From Thermoguttaceae bacterium (GTDB taxonomy: Bacteria > Planctomycetota > Planctomycetia > Pirellulales > Thermoguttaceae), in assembly GCA_017434455.1 (NCBI GenBank), contig JAFRFG010000018.1, positions 1 to 64,000 on the forward strand: a stretch of 64,000 nt of DNA, read 5' to 3'. This document shows, one piece after another, positions 1-8,063 of the stretch (position 1 is the first letter of the stretch; each line of letters starts with the position of its first letter). The notes below the pieces were generated by a model. That model saw only the letters and a program-made list of their open reading frames with translations. It was not told where the DNA came from and made no database searches. A program made the position numbers and the translations under genes.

Positions 1-137
1 ACGACGACGAGGACTGGGACGAGGACGAGGACTCGGACGAGGAAGACGACGACTGGGACGACGACGACGTCGATTGGGATGAAGTCGACGATGACGACTA
101 CGATGATGACGACGACTGGGGCGACGACGACGAATAG
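1..137 (+). CDS. C-terminal end of an extremely acidic protein (partial)
   Basis: An open frame enters from the left edge (codons in phase with base 3) and stops with TAG at 135-137. The 44 visible residues are almost only Asp and Glu with regularly placed Trp, for example DDEDWDEDEDSDEE near the start and DDDDDWGDDDE at the end. This is a disordered polyanionic tail. Such tails occur on nucleic-acid-binding, chaperone and ribosome-associated proteins, but the functional domain lies outside the window, so no function can be given. The simple GAC/GAG-rich DNA is prone to slippage. The next gene in the same direction starts about 170 bases downstream. Confidence 0.6.
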   Translation, partial: DDEDWDEDEDSDEEDDDWDDDDVDWDEVDDDDYDDDDDWGDDDE

Positions 138-305
138 TCGGACGGCCTTGTTTTAGTCGGTGCCGAGAAATATCTCGGTGATGAAAGACCTCTTTCCGGT
201 CGAAAAGTGAAACGGCCGCGCGGGCCAATGGCGGTTCGCGCGGCTTTTGTTTTTTTCCCTCTTTTTTGCCGTACACGTTCGGTTTTAGGAGCGCGTAAAT
301 CAGCT

Positions 306-1316
306 ATGGCCGCGAATCTGACCCCCCAATATCTCAAGGCGGAAGAGAACTATCGCCGCAGCCAGACTCCCGAGGAAGAACTGCGCTGGCTGCAGGTCAT
401 GCTTGCCGAAATTCCGAAGCACAAGGCAAGCGAAAAGATGCAGATGATGCTCAAGACCAAGATCTCCGAGGCGAAAAAAGCGGTGGAGGTCTCGCGGACG
501 GCGGCGAAGAAGGGGGGAGGGCGAAGTTTTAAGATTCCGCGGCAGGGTGCGGGAACCTGTGTGGTGATCGGCGGGCCGAACGCCGGAAAAAGCCAGTTTT
601 TGGCGACGATGACCAATGCCCGGCCCGAGGTGGCCCCCTATCCGTTCACCACGCAGCAGCCGACCCCGGGGATGATGCCGTGGCGCGATGTCTTTGTTCA
701 GCTGATCGATACCCCGCCGATTACCCCCGATTTTATGGAGCCGTACCTGCTCGGCTATATCCGCGGCGCCGATTTGGTTCTGTTTATGGTCGACCTGGGG
801 GACGACGACGGGATCGAGCAGTGCGCGGCGGTCTTCGAGCGGCTGCGCGGCGGCAAGACCCACCTGGGGAAAGAGTCGGGGCTGGACGAGGAGGATGTCG
901 GCGTCTCGTACACGAAGACGTTTATGGTCTTCAATAAAATCGACGCCCCCGACGCGCAGGAGCGCAAGTCGCTCTTGATGGAATTTTGTCCCGACGCGGC
1001 GCCGTTCCAATCGTTCGATATTTCGGCGACGCGGGGGGACGGCATCGAGCCGCTGCGCGACGCGATCTACGAGTCGATGCACGCCGTGCGGGTCTATACC
1101 AAGTCGCCGACCCAAAAAGAGCCGGACCGCGACAAGCCGTTCACCGTGCGGGAAGGGGACACGATCCTCGACCTGGCGGCGCAGATCCACAAAGACTATG
1201 TCGAGAAATTCAAGTTCGGCCGCGTCTGGGGCGAGGCCGTTCACGACGGGACGGTGGTGAAGGGGGATTACGTCCTGCGCGACGGCGACGTGGTCGAACT
1301 TCACGTGGCGATGTAA
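306..1316 (+). CDS. TGS-domain GTPase, Obg/DRG-like
   Basis: A 336-residue P-loop GTPase of the Obg/DRG type with a C-terminal TGS domain. The G1 loop GPNAGKS lies about 90 residues in, followed by a G3-like DTPP, a G4 NKID and a G5 SA motif. The last 70 residues, from KPFTVREGDTILDLA onward, form a TGS (ThrRS-GTPase-SpoT) domain. The family acts in ribosome- or RNA-linked processes; the exact partner is unknown. DTPP instead of DxxG at G3 is a deviation also seen in some DRG-like GTPases. An ATG at 207 is in frame, but the stretch from 207 to 305 encodes an unusual Arg/Phe-rich leader, so the ATG at 306 opening MAANLTPQYL is preferred. A hairpin with a T-run follows the stop. Confidence 0.85.
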   Translation: MAANLTPQYLKAEENYRRSQTPEEELRWLQVMLAEIPKHKASEKMQMMLKTKISEAKKAVEVSRTAAKKGGGRSFKIPRQGAGTCVVIGGPNAGKSQFLATMTNARPEVAPYPFTTQQPTPGMMPWRDVFVQLIDTPPITPDFMEPYLLGYIRGADLVLFMVDLGDDDGIEQCAAVFERLRGGKTHLGKESGLDEEDVGVSYTKTFMVFNKIDAPDAQERKSLLMEFCPDAAPFQSFDISATRGDGIEPLRDAIYESMHAVRVYTKSPTQKEPDRDKPFTVREGDTILDLAAQIHKDYVEKFKFGRVWGEAVHDGTVVKGDYVLRDGDVVELHVAM

Positions 1317-1339
1317 GAGGCGCGCTTTTGCCGGGGAAT

Positions 1340-1371
1340 AAAAAAGGGAGGCGGAGACCTCCCTTTTTTTG
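1340..1371. terminator. Bidirectional rho-independent terminator
   Basis: A perfect stem (aaaagggagg paired with cctccctttt) flanked by A-run and T-run lies between the convergent GTPase gene and the oxidase gene that ends at 1400. It can terminate both strands. Confidence 0.8.
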
Positions 1372-1399
1372 CGGCTTTTACACGCCGGGTGTGGTTCTT

Positions 1400-3073
1400 T
1401 TACTCGGTGGGGAGCTCCGGACGAATGCCGGTGAGGTACTCGGCCAGCAGCTGGGCCTCCACATCGTTGCCGCACCACGGGGGCATGTTGATCCCCGGGC
1501 GGTTGAGGTGATGGATGAACATATTGATCTCACGGGTGGTCTTGCCGACCAGCAGCGGGGCGATCGCCGAGTAGCCGAACTTCTCGGCGTGACAGTTGGC
1601 ACAGTGCTGCATAAAGATAACCCGGCCGGTTTCGGCCCGATCGTCGGGTTCCATCATCATCAGGTCTTCCATGCCGGGACGGGGATCCTGCTCGGCGGCC
1701 AGCTCCGCCGGAGAGGCGATGGCGCCGTAGTTTTGGGCCGTCTGGTTGATGGTGACACGCCGCCCCGACGGCTGCTGACCGGGGATGGTCGGCACGGGGG
1801 TGTAGGTCCGGCTGGGAGGGGGCTGCGGGCCGCCGGGCTGCTGATACGGCTGGCGATACTGCGTCAGAAGGGCTTCGCCGCCGGTCTGGCCGTTTATACT
1901 ATTGTCTGAGTTTAGGTTACTGTCTGAATTTATGCTGTTGTCCGAAAGCTGGGCGGGGACGACCGGGGTTCCGACGACCGGGAGGATCTGCAGGTGCGGG
2001 TATTTCTCTTGCAGCTGGGCTAAGTACATACGGGTCCAAGTTCCGGAGCGGAGGATCCCCTGGCGGCGGACCGAGTCGATCTGGTCGTCGCGCAGCTGGT
2101 TGCCGTAGACGAGCCGGTCGATGATGAACGGTTTGCGGACCGCCTCGCGGACAAATTCCATCGTCCCGACCGCCGCGATGCCGAAGAGCATCAGCGCCGC
2201 GGCGCCGGAAAGATTCAGTTTGCGCGGGTTGCGGATCGGACCGAGGAAGATCAGCAGAACCATCGCCGCGAGAATCGCCGCCGCCAGAACGAGGAAAACG
2301 TTCAGCGCCGCGGCGCGCTGCAGCGACAGCAGCGCGTTTTTCGGGAGGCAGAAGAACCACCCCGCGATGCCGATCACGAGGATGGCGATCCCCAAAAGCG
2401 AGGTGTTACCGACCCGGCGGACGACTTTTTCGCGCACCGAATCGGGGACGTTGGTCCAGGTGGCGTGCAGCCAGACGTAGAGCGAGGCCAAGAGGAGCGA
2501 CCCGCCGGTTCGGGCGAATATCTGCGGGAAGGTCTGGCGGTTGAAGAAGGCCGACCAGAAGGAACTGTCCTGAAGCCAGTCGGTCAGCAGACCGCGGCTG
2601 TTGAGCATAAAGGCGGTGATCCCCGTGATGAGGACCAGCGAGATCCACGCCGCGGCGGCGTAGATAAAACCGACCTTGCGGTGGATCGGATCGGGGAGCT
2701 TGTGCCAGCAGTAGTAAAAGACAAACAGCGCGGCGATCTCGACGACGAAGAAGACCCATTCGATCGCCCAGCCGAAGACGAAGATTCGGATCAGCTGTTC
2801 GGTCGCCGTGGGAGAAGCCAGGCCGATGGTCCACCAGACCCCCACCCCGGTGACCCCGCCGAAGACCAGCGACAACACCAGGAAGAACCCGGCGTGACGG
2901 CGCCAGTACTCGCGGTACTGCCGCTGCTTTTTCTTAATGGCGAAGCTGTTCTCCCAGGCCAGGAGGATACCGCCGCCGACGGCGTACATCGAGATCAGGA
3001 CGTGAACGATCGCGACCAGCGCGATAAGCATCGGCGAGGTCAGATACGGGATATGCCACCAGGGATAGTTCAT
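1400..3073 (-). CDS. Cytochrome bd-like oxidase subunit I fused to a C-terminal cytochrome c domain
   Basis: A 557-residue membrane protein. The N-terminal part has about eight or more hydrophobic segments and resembles CydA, with an early His in the first membrane helix (AIVHVLISMYAVGGG) where CydA has its heme b595 ligand. A Pro/Gln/Ser-rich linker (about residues 365-460) leads to a cytochrome c domain with one heme-binding site, CANCH, in the last 90 residues, and a Met/Pro-rich segment (NMPPWCGN) that could hold the distal ligand. CydA-like proteins with such c domains are known from planctomycetes and other phyla (the OR-C type, from memory), but no CydB is next to it here. The role would be terminal electron transfer to O2 or another acceptor at the cytoplasmic membrane. 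The start ATG at 3073 agrees with a hydrophobic N-terminus. A promoter candidate lies about 50 bases upstream. Confidence 0.8.
   Translation of the reverse strand: MNYPWWHIPYLTSPMLIALVAIVHVLISMYAVGGGILLAWENSFAIKKKQRQYREYWRRHAGFFLVLSLVFGGVTGVGVWWTIGLASPTATEQLIRIFVFGWAIEWVFFVVEIAALFVFYYCWHKLPDPIHRKVGFIYAAAAWISLVLITGITAFMLNSRGLLTDWLQDSSFWSAFFNRQTFPQIFARTGGSLLLASLYVWLHATWTNVPDSVREKVVRRVGNTSLLGIAILVIGIAGWFFCLPKNALLSLQRAAALNVFLVLAAAILAAMVLLIFLGPIRNPRKLNLSGAAALMLFGIAAVGTMEFVREAVRKPFIIDRLVYGNQLRDDQIDSVRRQGILRSGTWTRMYLAQLQEKYPHLQILPVVGTPVVPAQLSDNSINSDSNLNSDNSINGQTGGEALLTQYRQPYQQPGGPQPPPSRTYTPVPTIPGQQPSGRRVTINQTAQNYGAIASPAELAAEQDPRPGMEDLMMMEPDDRAETGRVIFMQHCANCHAEKFGYSAIAPLLVGKTTREINMFIHHLNRPGINMPPWCGNDVEAQLLAEYLTGIRPELPTE
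1897..1948 (-). repeat. Three in-frame 18-bp repeats coding for a hexapeptide
   Basis: Inside the linker of the oxidase gene three 18-base units follow each other and encode SDNSIN, SDSNLN and SDNSIN. The stretch is clearly richer in A+T than its surroundings, which suggests insertion or expansion in a tolerant linker. Confidence 0.8.
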
Positions 3074-3123
3074 AGCGGGCGGTCCTATGGGATGCGTCTG
3101 GAAAAACCTTGTGTCGCACCGCT

Positions 3124-3153
3124 ATTATACGCATATCCCCGGCGTTTTGGCAA
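3124..3153 (-). promoter_or_regulatory. Sigma-70-type promoter for the oxidase gene
   Basis: On the minus strand TTGCCA (3153-3148), an 18-base spacer and a perfect TATAAT (3129-3124). It lies about 50 bases upstream of the oxidase start. Confidence 0.6.
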
Positions 3154-3441
3154 GAAGGATAATATTCCCGCGCGGCCGCCGGCGCGGGTTTTTTAAACGT
3201 TTTTCAAAAGAAGCGCGAAAGACGCCTTCTCCCCCAACCGTCCGACGGGGGGAGAAGGTGGGCCGATACATAAGCGCGGCGGCTTGGGCTTCGCGGGCAG
3301 GATCGTGTGGGAAACGCCCCTCCCCTCGGGGAGGGGCGCCAATGGCGGCACAAACCCGCGAGAGCTGCGTCACTCAGCCCGCGGAGAACGGCCGTAATAC
3401 CCGCCTGTTCGCACCGGCGCCGGCGCTTTGAACCGCTTGCG
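3154..3441. other. Intergenic region with two strong GC-rich hairpins
   Basis: No credible gene. Two perfect hairpins stand out: an 11-bp stem at 3225-3258 (ccttctccccc with its complement) and a near-palindrome at 3315-3337 (cgcccctcccc/ggggaggggcg). Neither has a clean T-run in the needed direction, although the first could weakly terminate the minus-strand gene that ends at 3442. They resemble dispersed intergenic palindromes. Confidence 0.5.
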
Positions 3442-3744
3442 CTAGCTTAGGGCCAGTTCGCTCACCGGGGAGGGCTCGATGTCAACCTGCAGATAGCGGT
3501 CGCCCGAAGGCCCGTAGAAGAAGATCCGGTTCTTGCTCTGCTCCCAGATCGCCGTGAATTTCACTTTGCGCGGGCCGTGCAGACAGAACATCATGCCGCA
3601 GCATTCCCCGTTCGACTTGCGCAGAACGTTCTCGGTCGTCGGGAAGGTGTCGGGAAGGAGTTCATAGTCGTTGCAGAGCGTCTTGTAAACAAAACCCTGG
3701 AGGTCATCCAACGAAGCGATGGATGAAATATTGCTCGTGACCAT
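3442..3744 (-). CDS. Small conserved-looking protein of unknown function
   Basis: A 100-residue soluble protein with no signal peptide or membrane segment. It carries a Cys cluster ECCGMMFCLHGPR in the middle and an aromatic beta-rich second half (VKFTAIWEQSKNRIFFYG). I do not recognise a family. The region fits a small alpha+beta fold of the kind that planctomycetes encode as lineage-specific hypotheticals. The start at ATG 3744 lacks an evident Shine-Dalgarno sequence, so a leaderless or alternative start is possible. The upstream region has an A+T-rich stretch with a nested inverted repeat at 3804-3843 that could be its operator. Confidence 0.6.
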   Translation of the reverse strand: MVTSNISSIASLDDLQGFVYKTLCNDYELLPDTFPTTENVLRKSNGECCGMMFCLHGPRKVKFTAIWEQSKNRIFFYGPSGDRYLQVDIEPSPVSELALS

Positions 3745-3803
3745 TTGCCAACAATCTTTATTTGGAGGGTGCGTCCCGCGGACGGGAACGCGATTAGTCT
3801 GCC

Positions 3804-3843
3804 TTAGATAATTTAGGTATCGTCCCTAAACAGGGTAATCTAA
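3804..3843. promoter_or_regulatory. Nested inverted repeat, operator-like
   Basis: An outer pair TTAGAT (3804-3809) / ATCTAA (3838-3843) encloses an inner pair TTTAGG (3812-3817) / CCTAAA (3825-3830). Both arms are perfect. The site sits 60-100 bases upstream of the small gene at 3442-3744 in A+T-rich DNA and could bind a dimeric or tetrameric regulator. Confidence 0.4.
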
Positions 3844-3937
3844 AGAAAATAACGTGAGTTTTTGGGAAAAATAATATTGATAAAATTTATGGCGGCCATT
3901 ATGATCGCCCGCCTTGCGGGGGCGCGCCGCTCAAGAA

Positions 3938-3971
3938 GAAAAAAAAGAGCCCCGCGGGGGGGCTCTTTTTG
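3938..3971. terminator. Rho-independent terminator after the large hydrolase gene
   Basis: Stem aaagagcccc / ggggctcttt with an A-run on the left, which is a T-run on the minus strand, and a T-run on the right. It lies just beyond the stop of the minus-strand gene at 3995 and works in both directions. Confidence 0.75.
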
Positions 3972-3994
3972 GGGTGGCGGCACGTGAGGGCTTG

Positions 3995-6943
3995 TTAATT
4001 AGCGCTGGCGTGCTGGGGCTTGGTCTTTTCGGCCATGCTCAGCGTCACTCCCAGGCCGGGACCGAGCGCGGCGAGGTAGTTCTCGAACCGATGCTCCGGG
4101 CCGTACATCGAGGTGTTCACCGACCAGGTATGGTTGGTCAGATTCGGCGACGGGGTGAGGATCGGCGCGGTCCCCTGCGCCTGGGTCGGATACCCGGGAT
4201 AAAGGAACGTGTAGAAGCTCAGCGCCTTGTCGGACGGGTTGTAGGCGTTGACAATGTTAATCACGCGCGACAGACCCGGGCCGTATTTCCCCTGGAGGGA
4301 GTAGTCGCCGCAGTCGGAGGCCGCCGCCAGGAGGAAGACGTTGAACAGCGAGCTGCCCTGGCGGATGGCCCCGGCGGGGATCACCTGGCCCTGGATCGCG
4401 CCGCCGGCCAAAAGCGTCATCGCGCTGCCGACGGTACGCGCCCCGAAGCTAAACCCGATCAAGGTCACCGGAGGGCCGGGGGGAAGGGCGCCGAGGAAAC
4501 CGGCCAGCGCGAAGCCGCACTGATCGGCCAGGTTCGCCTTATATTGACTGTCGGGGAGGATCCCCTGATAGGTCTTCTCGCTGGGCCACTTCCAGATGAC
4601 CAGACGGAACCGGGACGCCTGACAGTTGGCGCACTGGATCTGCTGCAGATGGCCGCGGACCGACATGCCGTGCTGCACGGCCTTCGCGGCGTCGGTCAGA
4701 TTGCCGTGAACCAGGATGAAGACCGGGCGCTCGGGGGAGCTGGTCGAGATAAACTCATCGAGCGACGAGGCGACCGGGTTGGTCTGGTCGTAGCGGTAGA
4801 ACGTGAGGGTCTCGGGGCGGTAGTCGGCCTGCGAGGCGTCGATATACCAAATGTCGTTCTCCAGCACCGGGCCGGCCGCCTGCTGGTTGTCGGAGGCGAT
4901 GGCGCTGCTTTCGGTGCTCAGCTCGGCGGTGCTTGTTTCCGGCGCGGGCTGTTCGGCCGAGGGAGCCGGTTCGGCTTGAGCCGTCTGCTCTTCGGCGGCG
5001 GGGGCCGGCTCGGCCTGAGCGGTTTGCTCCTCGGCGGCGGGGGCCGGCTCGGCCTGAGCGGTTTGCTCCTCGGCGGCGGGGGCCGGTTCGGCCTGAGCGG
5101 TTTGCTCCTCGGCGGCGGGGGCCGGCTCGGCCTGGGCGGTCTGCTCGGCCGCTTCGGGGCCGACATCGGACTGGCCGGCATCGGCCGAAGCGTCGCGCGA
5201 CAAAGAGGTATTCTCGAACCTGGCCTCGGCGGGCGCCTGGGCGACCGACTCGAACGAATCGATGATCTCCTGCGAAACGGGGAGCTCCTCGGCGGTGTTC
5301 TGCGGGGCGCGGATCAGCGGGGTCGTCTCGGCGGCGGTCTTTTCACCGGCTTCCAGCCAAGGGGTCAGCGGGATCTTGGAGGAGGGGGCCGAAACAGCCA
5401 GCGAGCGGGCCGCCTCGGTGCGGGCGGGCGCGGCGCTGGGGCTCCGGCCGGAGGGGTTATTGTTGCCGGACAGATCGCGCGGCGTCACCCACGAATGGGC
5501 CGCCGACGGCTGCGGCGTCGCCGCGGGGGCAATGTCGGCGACCTCGGCGGCGACCGACGGTTCGGTCTCGGCGATATGATAGGCGTCGGCCTCGGCCGCC
5601 GCGATATCAATGGCCGGGGCTTGAACATCGATGTTCCCGGCGATGTTATTCTCGGCGGCCGGGGCGTCGGCGGTATCGGCCTGGGAATGATTGTTTTCGG
5701 CGACTTCGGTTTCCTCGACGAAGAAATCGTCGGTCTCCGCCGGCGCGGCCGCCTCGGTGCTGCCGGCGGTGCTTTCGGTGACGGTGCCGACGGTGTTCTC
5801 GGCGATGTCGATCACCTCGGCTGTATTGGCCTGCTCAGCGGTGCCGGCCTGGTCGGCGGCCTCGGGCAGATCAGTTGCCTCGGCCATGTCGCTGAAGAAG
5901 TCGTTCCCGATATCGAGAAGGACCAATTCGTCGGCCGGGGTTTCCGCGGCCGGGGTTTCGGCGACGGTATTCTCGGCGGTTTCGTTTTTGGCGGCCGGGG
6001 CTTCGGTGATACTGCTTTCGGCAATATCGATATCAATCACATCGGCCGGGGCCGGGGTGTTATTCGTCTCGGCGGCTTCGGATTTGGCGGCGGGCGCTTC
6101 GTCGGTCTCGGCGATGTCGACGAAGAAGTTGTCGTCTTCGATATCGTTCGCCGCGCTTTCGGCGGCGGCGCTTTCGGCGGCCGGGACGGTGTCGATCACG
6201 GCAATGTCGGCCGGCGCGCCAGCGCCCAGGGCGCTGGCGAAGAGCTCATCGGCCTTGTTGTCGGCCGCGTCGATTTCGCCGGCGAAGAAATCGTCACTCT
6301 CCGCGGCGGCTTCGGCGACGGTATCGGCAGCCGTCTCGGCGGTGTCGGCGATTGGTTCGACGAGGGTATCGACAGCGGTTTCCGCGACCGTATCCGCGGC
6401 GGCATCGGCGGCCGCGTCGGCGCCGGTCATTTCAAAGGGGAGCGTGATTTCGGTCAGCGGGGCCGAAGCGCCGGTGTCGGCCAGCGAATCGGTCTGATCT
6501 TTTTCGAACGAGGTTTGATCGAACCGGAAGCCGGAGTCGCCCGGAAGCGTCGCGGCCTGGTAATACGCCGCGTCGGCCTTCTGCGCGATTTCGTCCGTCC
6601 CGCCCAGCGCGTAACTTAAATCACGGCTGCGCCGCGAATCGTCCAAGACGGCGGTGTCGGCCGCGGCAATATCTTCGGTCACGCCGGTATCATCGGCCGC
6701 GTCGGTATCGACGCCGCCGAAGGTTTGGCGAACCACGGCCAGCGCCTCATCCTCGATCGAAGGGAGCGCGTCGGTTTCCTGCGGCTCGGCCACGGCGACG
6801 GCGGTGTCGCCGGAGAAGATCGGCGTATCACTCTCCCGCGCGGGCTTCTTGTCGCCGAAAACCAGCAGAAAGAGCACATAACAGACAGCCGCGGCGGCGA
6901 CCGCGATGATCAGTGAACGCAGGTTGTCGAGGAAAGTATCCAT
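3995..6943 (-). CDS. Membrane-anchored alpha/beta hydrolase (DUF900-like) with a very long disordered Ala/Glu/Asp-rich stalk
   Basis: A 982-residue protein in three parts. Residues 9-32 form one membrane segment (LRSLIIAVAAAAVCYVLFLL). Residues of about 35-680 are low-complexity, rich in Ala, Glu, Asp and Thr, and contain about five copies of a 13-residue unit (EPAPAAEEQTAQA) near 600-660. The last 290 residues are an alpha/beta hydrolase: an oxyanion-type HGN (VFILVHGNLTD) and the nucleophile elbow GFSFGAR with Ser near residue 832, of the DUF900/lipase-like type. The enzyme is probably displayed on the periplasmic side on a flexible stalk; its substrate (ester, lipid or peptide) is unknown. 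The gene is monocistronic and ends at a strong terminator. Confidence 0.75.
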   Translation of the reverse strand: MDTFLDNLRSLIIAVAAAAVCYVLFLLVFGDKKPARESDTPIFSGDTAVAVAEPQETDALPSIEDEALAVVRQTFGGVDTDAADDTGVTEDIAAADTAVLDDSRRSRDLSYALGGTDEIAQKADAAYYQAATLPGDSGFRFDQTSFEKDQTDSLADTGASAPLTEITLPFEMTGADAAADAAADTVAETAVDTLVEPIADTAETAADTVAEAAAESDDFFAGEIDAADNKADELFASALGAGAPADIAVIDTVPAAESAAAESAANDIEDDNFFVDIAETDEAPAAKSEAAETNNTPAPADVIDIDIAESSITEAPAAKNETAENTVAETPAAETPADELVLLDIGNDFFSDMAEATDLPEAADQAGTAEQANTAEVIDIAENTVGTVTESTAGSTEAAAPAETDDFFVEETEVAENNHSQADTADAPAAENNIAGNIDVQAPAIDIAAAEADAYHIAETEPSVAAEVADIAPAATPQPSAAHSWVTPRDLSGNNNPSGRSPSAAPARTEAARSLAVSAPSSKIPLTPWLEAGEKTAAETTPLIRAPQNTAEELPVSQEIIDSFESVAQAPAEARFENTSLSRDASADAGQSDVGPEAAEQTAQAEPAPAAEEQTAQAEPAPAAEEQTAQAEPAPAAEEQTAQAEPAPAAEEQTAQAEPAPSAEQPAPETSTAELSTESSAIASDNQQAAGPVLENDIWYIDASQADYRPETLTFYRYDQTNPVASSLDEFISTSSPERPVFILVHGNLTDAAKAVQHGMSVRGHLQQIQCANCQASRFRLVIWKWPSEKTYQGILPDSQYKANLADQCGFALAGFLGALPPGPPVTLIGFSFGARTVGSAMTLLAGGAIQGQVIPAGAIRQGSSLFNVFLLAAASDCGDYSLQGKYGPGLSRVINIVNAYNPSDKALSFYTFLYPGYPTQAQGTAPILTPSPNLTNHTWSVNTSMYGPEHRFENYLAALGPGLGVTLSMAEKTKPQHASAN
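4962..5149 (-). repeat. 39-bp tandem repeat, about five units
   Basis: Almost identical 39-base units encode the 13-residue motif EPAPAAEEQTAQA inside the hydrolase stalk. The near-identity at the DNA level points to recent expansion and probable length variation between strains. Confidence 0.85.
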
Positions 6944-7519
6944 ACATCTGCTCCTAAAGCGCCTTTTTTCCCCGTGTGAGAGTCCTTTTTATCCCAAGCG
7001 GCGCTTTGTTGCGTGTCGAAACGGGGATGCTCATCGAGAAAAAACGGTTATTTCCCCTCCAAAGTAAAGCTTTTTTACGACCGCTATTATCGAAAAAGGC
7101 GCGATAACGGGCCCTTGTGTTAAGCTGTGCCGATTGTACCGATTGAGGGGTGCTTTTTGTGTTGTGATTTATCTTCGGGAGACCTTCTGAGAAGATGGTC
7201 AGGTTGTACCGATTGTGCGTGTTCCCGGCCGAAATACCCCCCAAAAAAGGGGTTCGTTTCCCGAAGTTCTTTTTGCTATCGCGGAAAATTGTGGTTAGAA
7301 TTAAAGGCAATCGACGGGCGACCCGGGCCTGCTGTGGTATCAGGATCGGGAAACCAACGCCGGCCGGGTGATAAACGGCGTATTTGGCGCGGCTTCCCCG
7401 CTTGTGGCGGGAGGCACCAGTATCCCCGGTGAGGATTCGCCGCAAGACGAATCACGGCTTCCGACGATGGCGCCATCAAGAGGAGATGGCATTTTGCTCT
7501 AAAGAGTGGAGACCAAGCT
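6944..7519 (+). other. Intergenic region with a promoter and repeated GTACCGATTG words
   Basis: No supported gene in 576 bases. A promoter for the downstream gene is seen at 7273-7301: TTGCTA, 17-base spacer, TAGAAT. This leaves a leader of about 210 bases. Between 7125 and 7215 the word TGTACCGATTG occurs twice and a close variant (TGTGCCGATTG) once, a possible repeated binding site. A purine-rich stretch AAGAGGAGATGG lies at about 7480. Confidence 0.45.
7273..7301 (+). promoter_or_regulatory. Promoter for the Cys-rich exported protein gene
   Basis: TTGCTA (7273-7278), 17-base spacer, TAGAAT (7296-7301). It is the best consensus match in the upstream region of the gene at 7520. Confidence 0.5.
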
Positions 7520-7873
7520 ATGAAAAACTGTGTTGCGATTGCGATGATTGCTCTTTTGGCCGCTGGGCTGTCCGTGGGCTGTAAGTCTGCCGGCGGGTGC
7601 TTCTCCCGGAACGGGTCCCGTGTCCCGACGCAGTCTTACGCGGCACAATCGGCCGCCCCGGTTCAGGATCAGGTGATCTATTCCTCGCCGGCCCCGTTCG
7701 GCGGCGGCGCCGGCGCCGGTATGGGCGGCAGCTGCGCCGCTCCGTGCTCGGCCGTTTCTCAGGCGTGTGAGCCCTGCGGTCCGGCCTGCGCGCCGACCTG
7801 CGGCGCCTGCGATCCTTGCGGCACCGGCCGCGCGATCGCGCCGACCGGCGGTTATCCGACCCCGGGTGTCTGA
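7520..7873 (+). CDS. Small Cys/Gly-rich exported protein, possible lipoprotein
   Basis: A 117-residue protein with a clear N-terminal signal (MKNCVAIAMIALLAAGLSVG) followed at once by Cys. The sequence LSVGC is an imperfect lipobox, so lipidation is plausible but not certain. The mature part is rich in Gly, Ala, Pro and Cys, with several Cys pairs spaced CxxC or similar (CEPCGPACAPTCGACDPCG). The pattern resembles small secreted planctomycete proteins that may be disulfide-linked wall or surface components. No enzymatic motif is visible. A leader of about 210 bases and GC-rich hairpins downstream frame it as a single gene. Confidence 0.65.
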   Translation: MKNCVAIAMIALLAAGLSVGCKSAGGCFSRNGSRVPTQSYAAQSAAPVQDQVIYSSPAPFGGGAGAGMGGSCAAPCSAVSQACEPCGPACAPTCGACDPCGTGRAIAPTGGYPTPGV

Positions 7874-7880
7874 GCAAGTC

Positions 7881-8013
7881 GGGGCTTTCGCCCCGAGCGA
7901 AAGGCGCAGCGCGCGGCAGGGAATGCCGCGCGTGATAAAAGAAAGGAACCGTTTTGTTTAGGCACCAAGCCGCGGTTCATTCATTTAGCGATAAATGAAC
8001 GTACTGCGGCTTT
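7881..8013 (+). terminator. Cluster of hairpins downstream of the Cys-rich gene
   Basis: Three stem-loops: 7881-7894 (ggggc/gcccc), 7910-7932 (perfect 8-bp stem cgcgcggc/gccgcgcg) and a longer imperfect one at 7968-8011 (agccgc...gcggct). The last is followed by TTTGTC and may end transcription. Confidence 0.4.
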
Positions 8014-8035
8014 GTCTAAATTGTATATTTTATCT

Positions 8036-8063
8036 AATTTCACGTGAAACGGTAATGTTTCAC
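8036..8063. promoter_or_regulatory. parS-like palindrome plus adjacent half-site
   Basis: The 16 bases at 8036-8051 match the ParB-binding consensus TGTTTCACGTGAAACA at 13 positions, including the whole TTTCACGTGAAAC core. At 8056-8064 follows a perfect half-site TGTTTCACG. The arms GTGAAAC (8044-8050) and GTTTCAC (8057-8063) also form an inverted repeat that runs into the stop codon of the DUF1844 gene, so a hairpin is an alternative reading. Confidence 0.3.

Noticed and set aside
3914..6619. Very long plus-strand open frame (about 900 codons) opposite the hydrolase gene
   Set aside because: It is a frame mirror of the Ala/Glu-rich minus-strand gene (Gly/Arg/Leu-rich translation, no domains, no ribosome site).
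6954..7445. Possible minus-strand gene of 163 codons in the 6944-7519 intergenic region
   Set aside because: No ribosome site, mixed basic composition without motif, and it overlaps a good promoter of the opposite strand.
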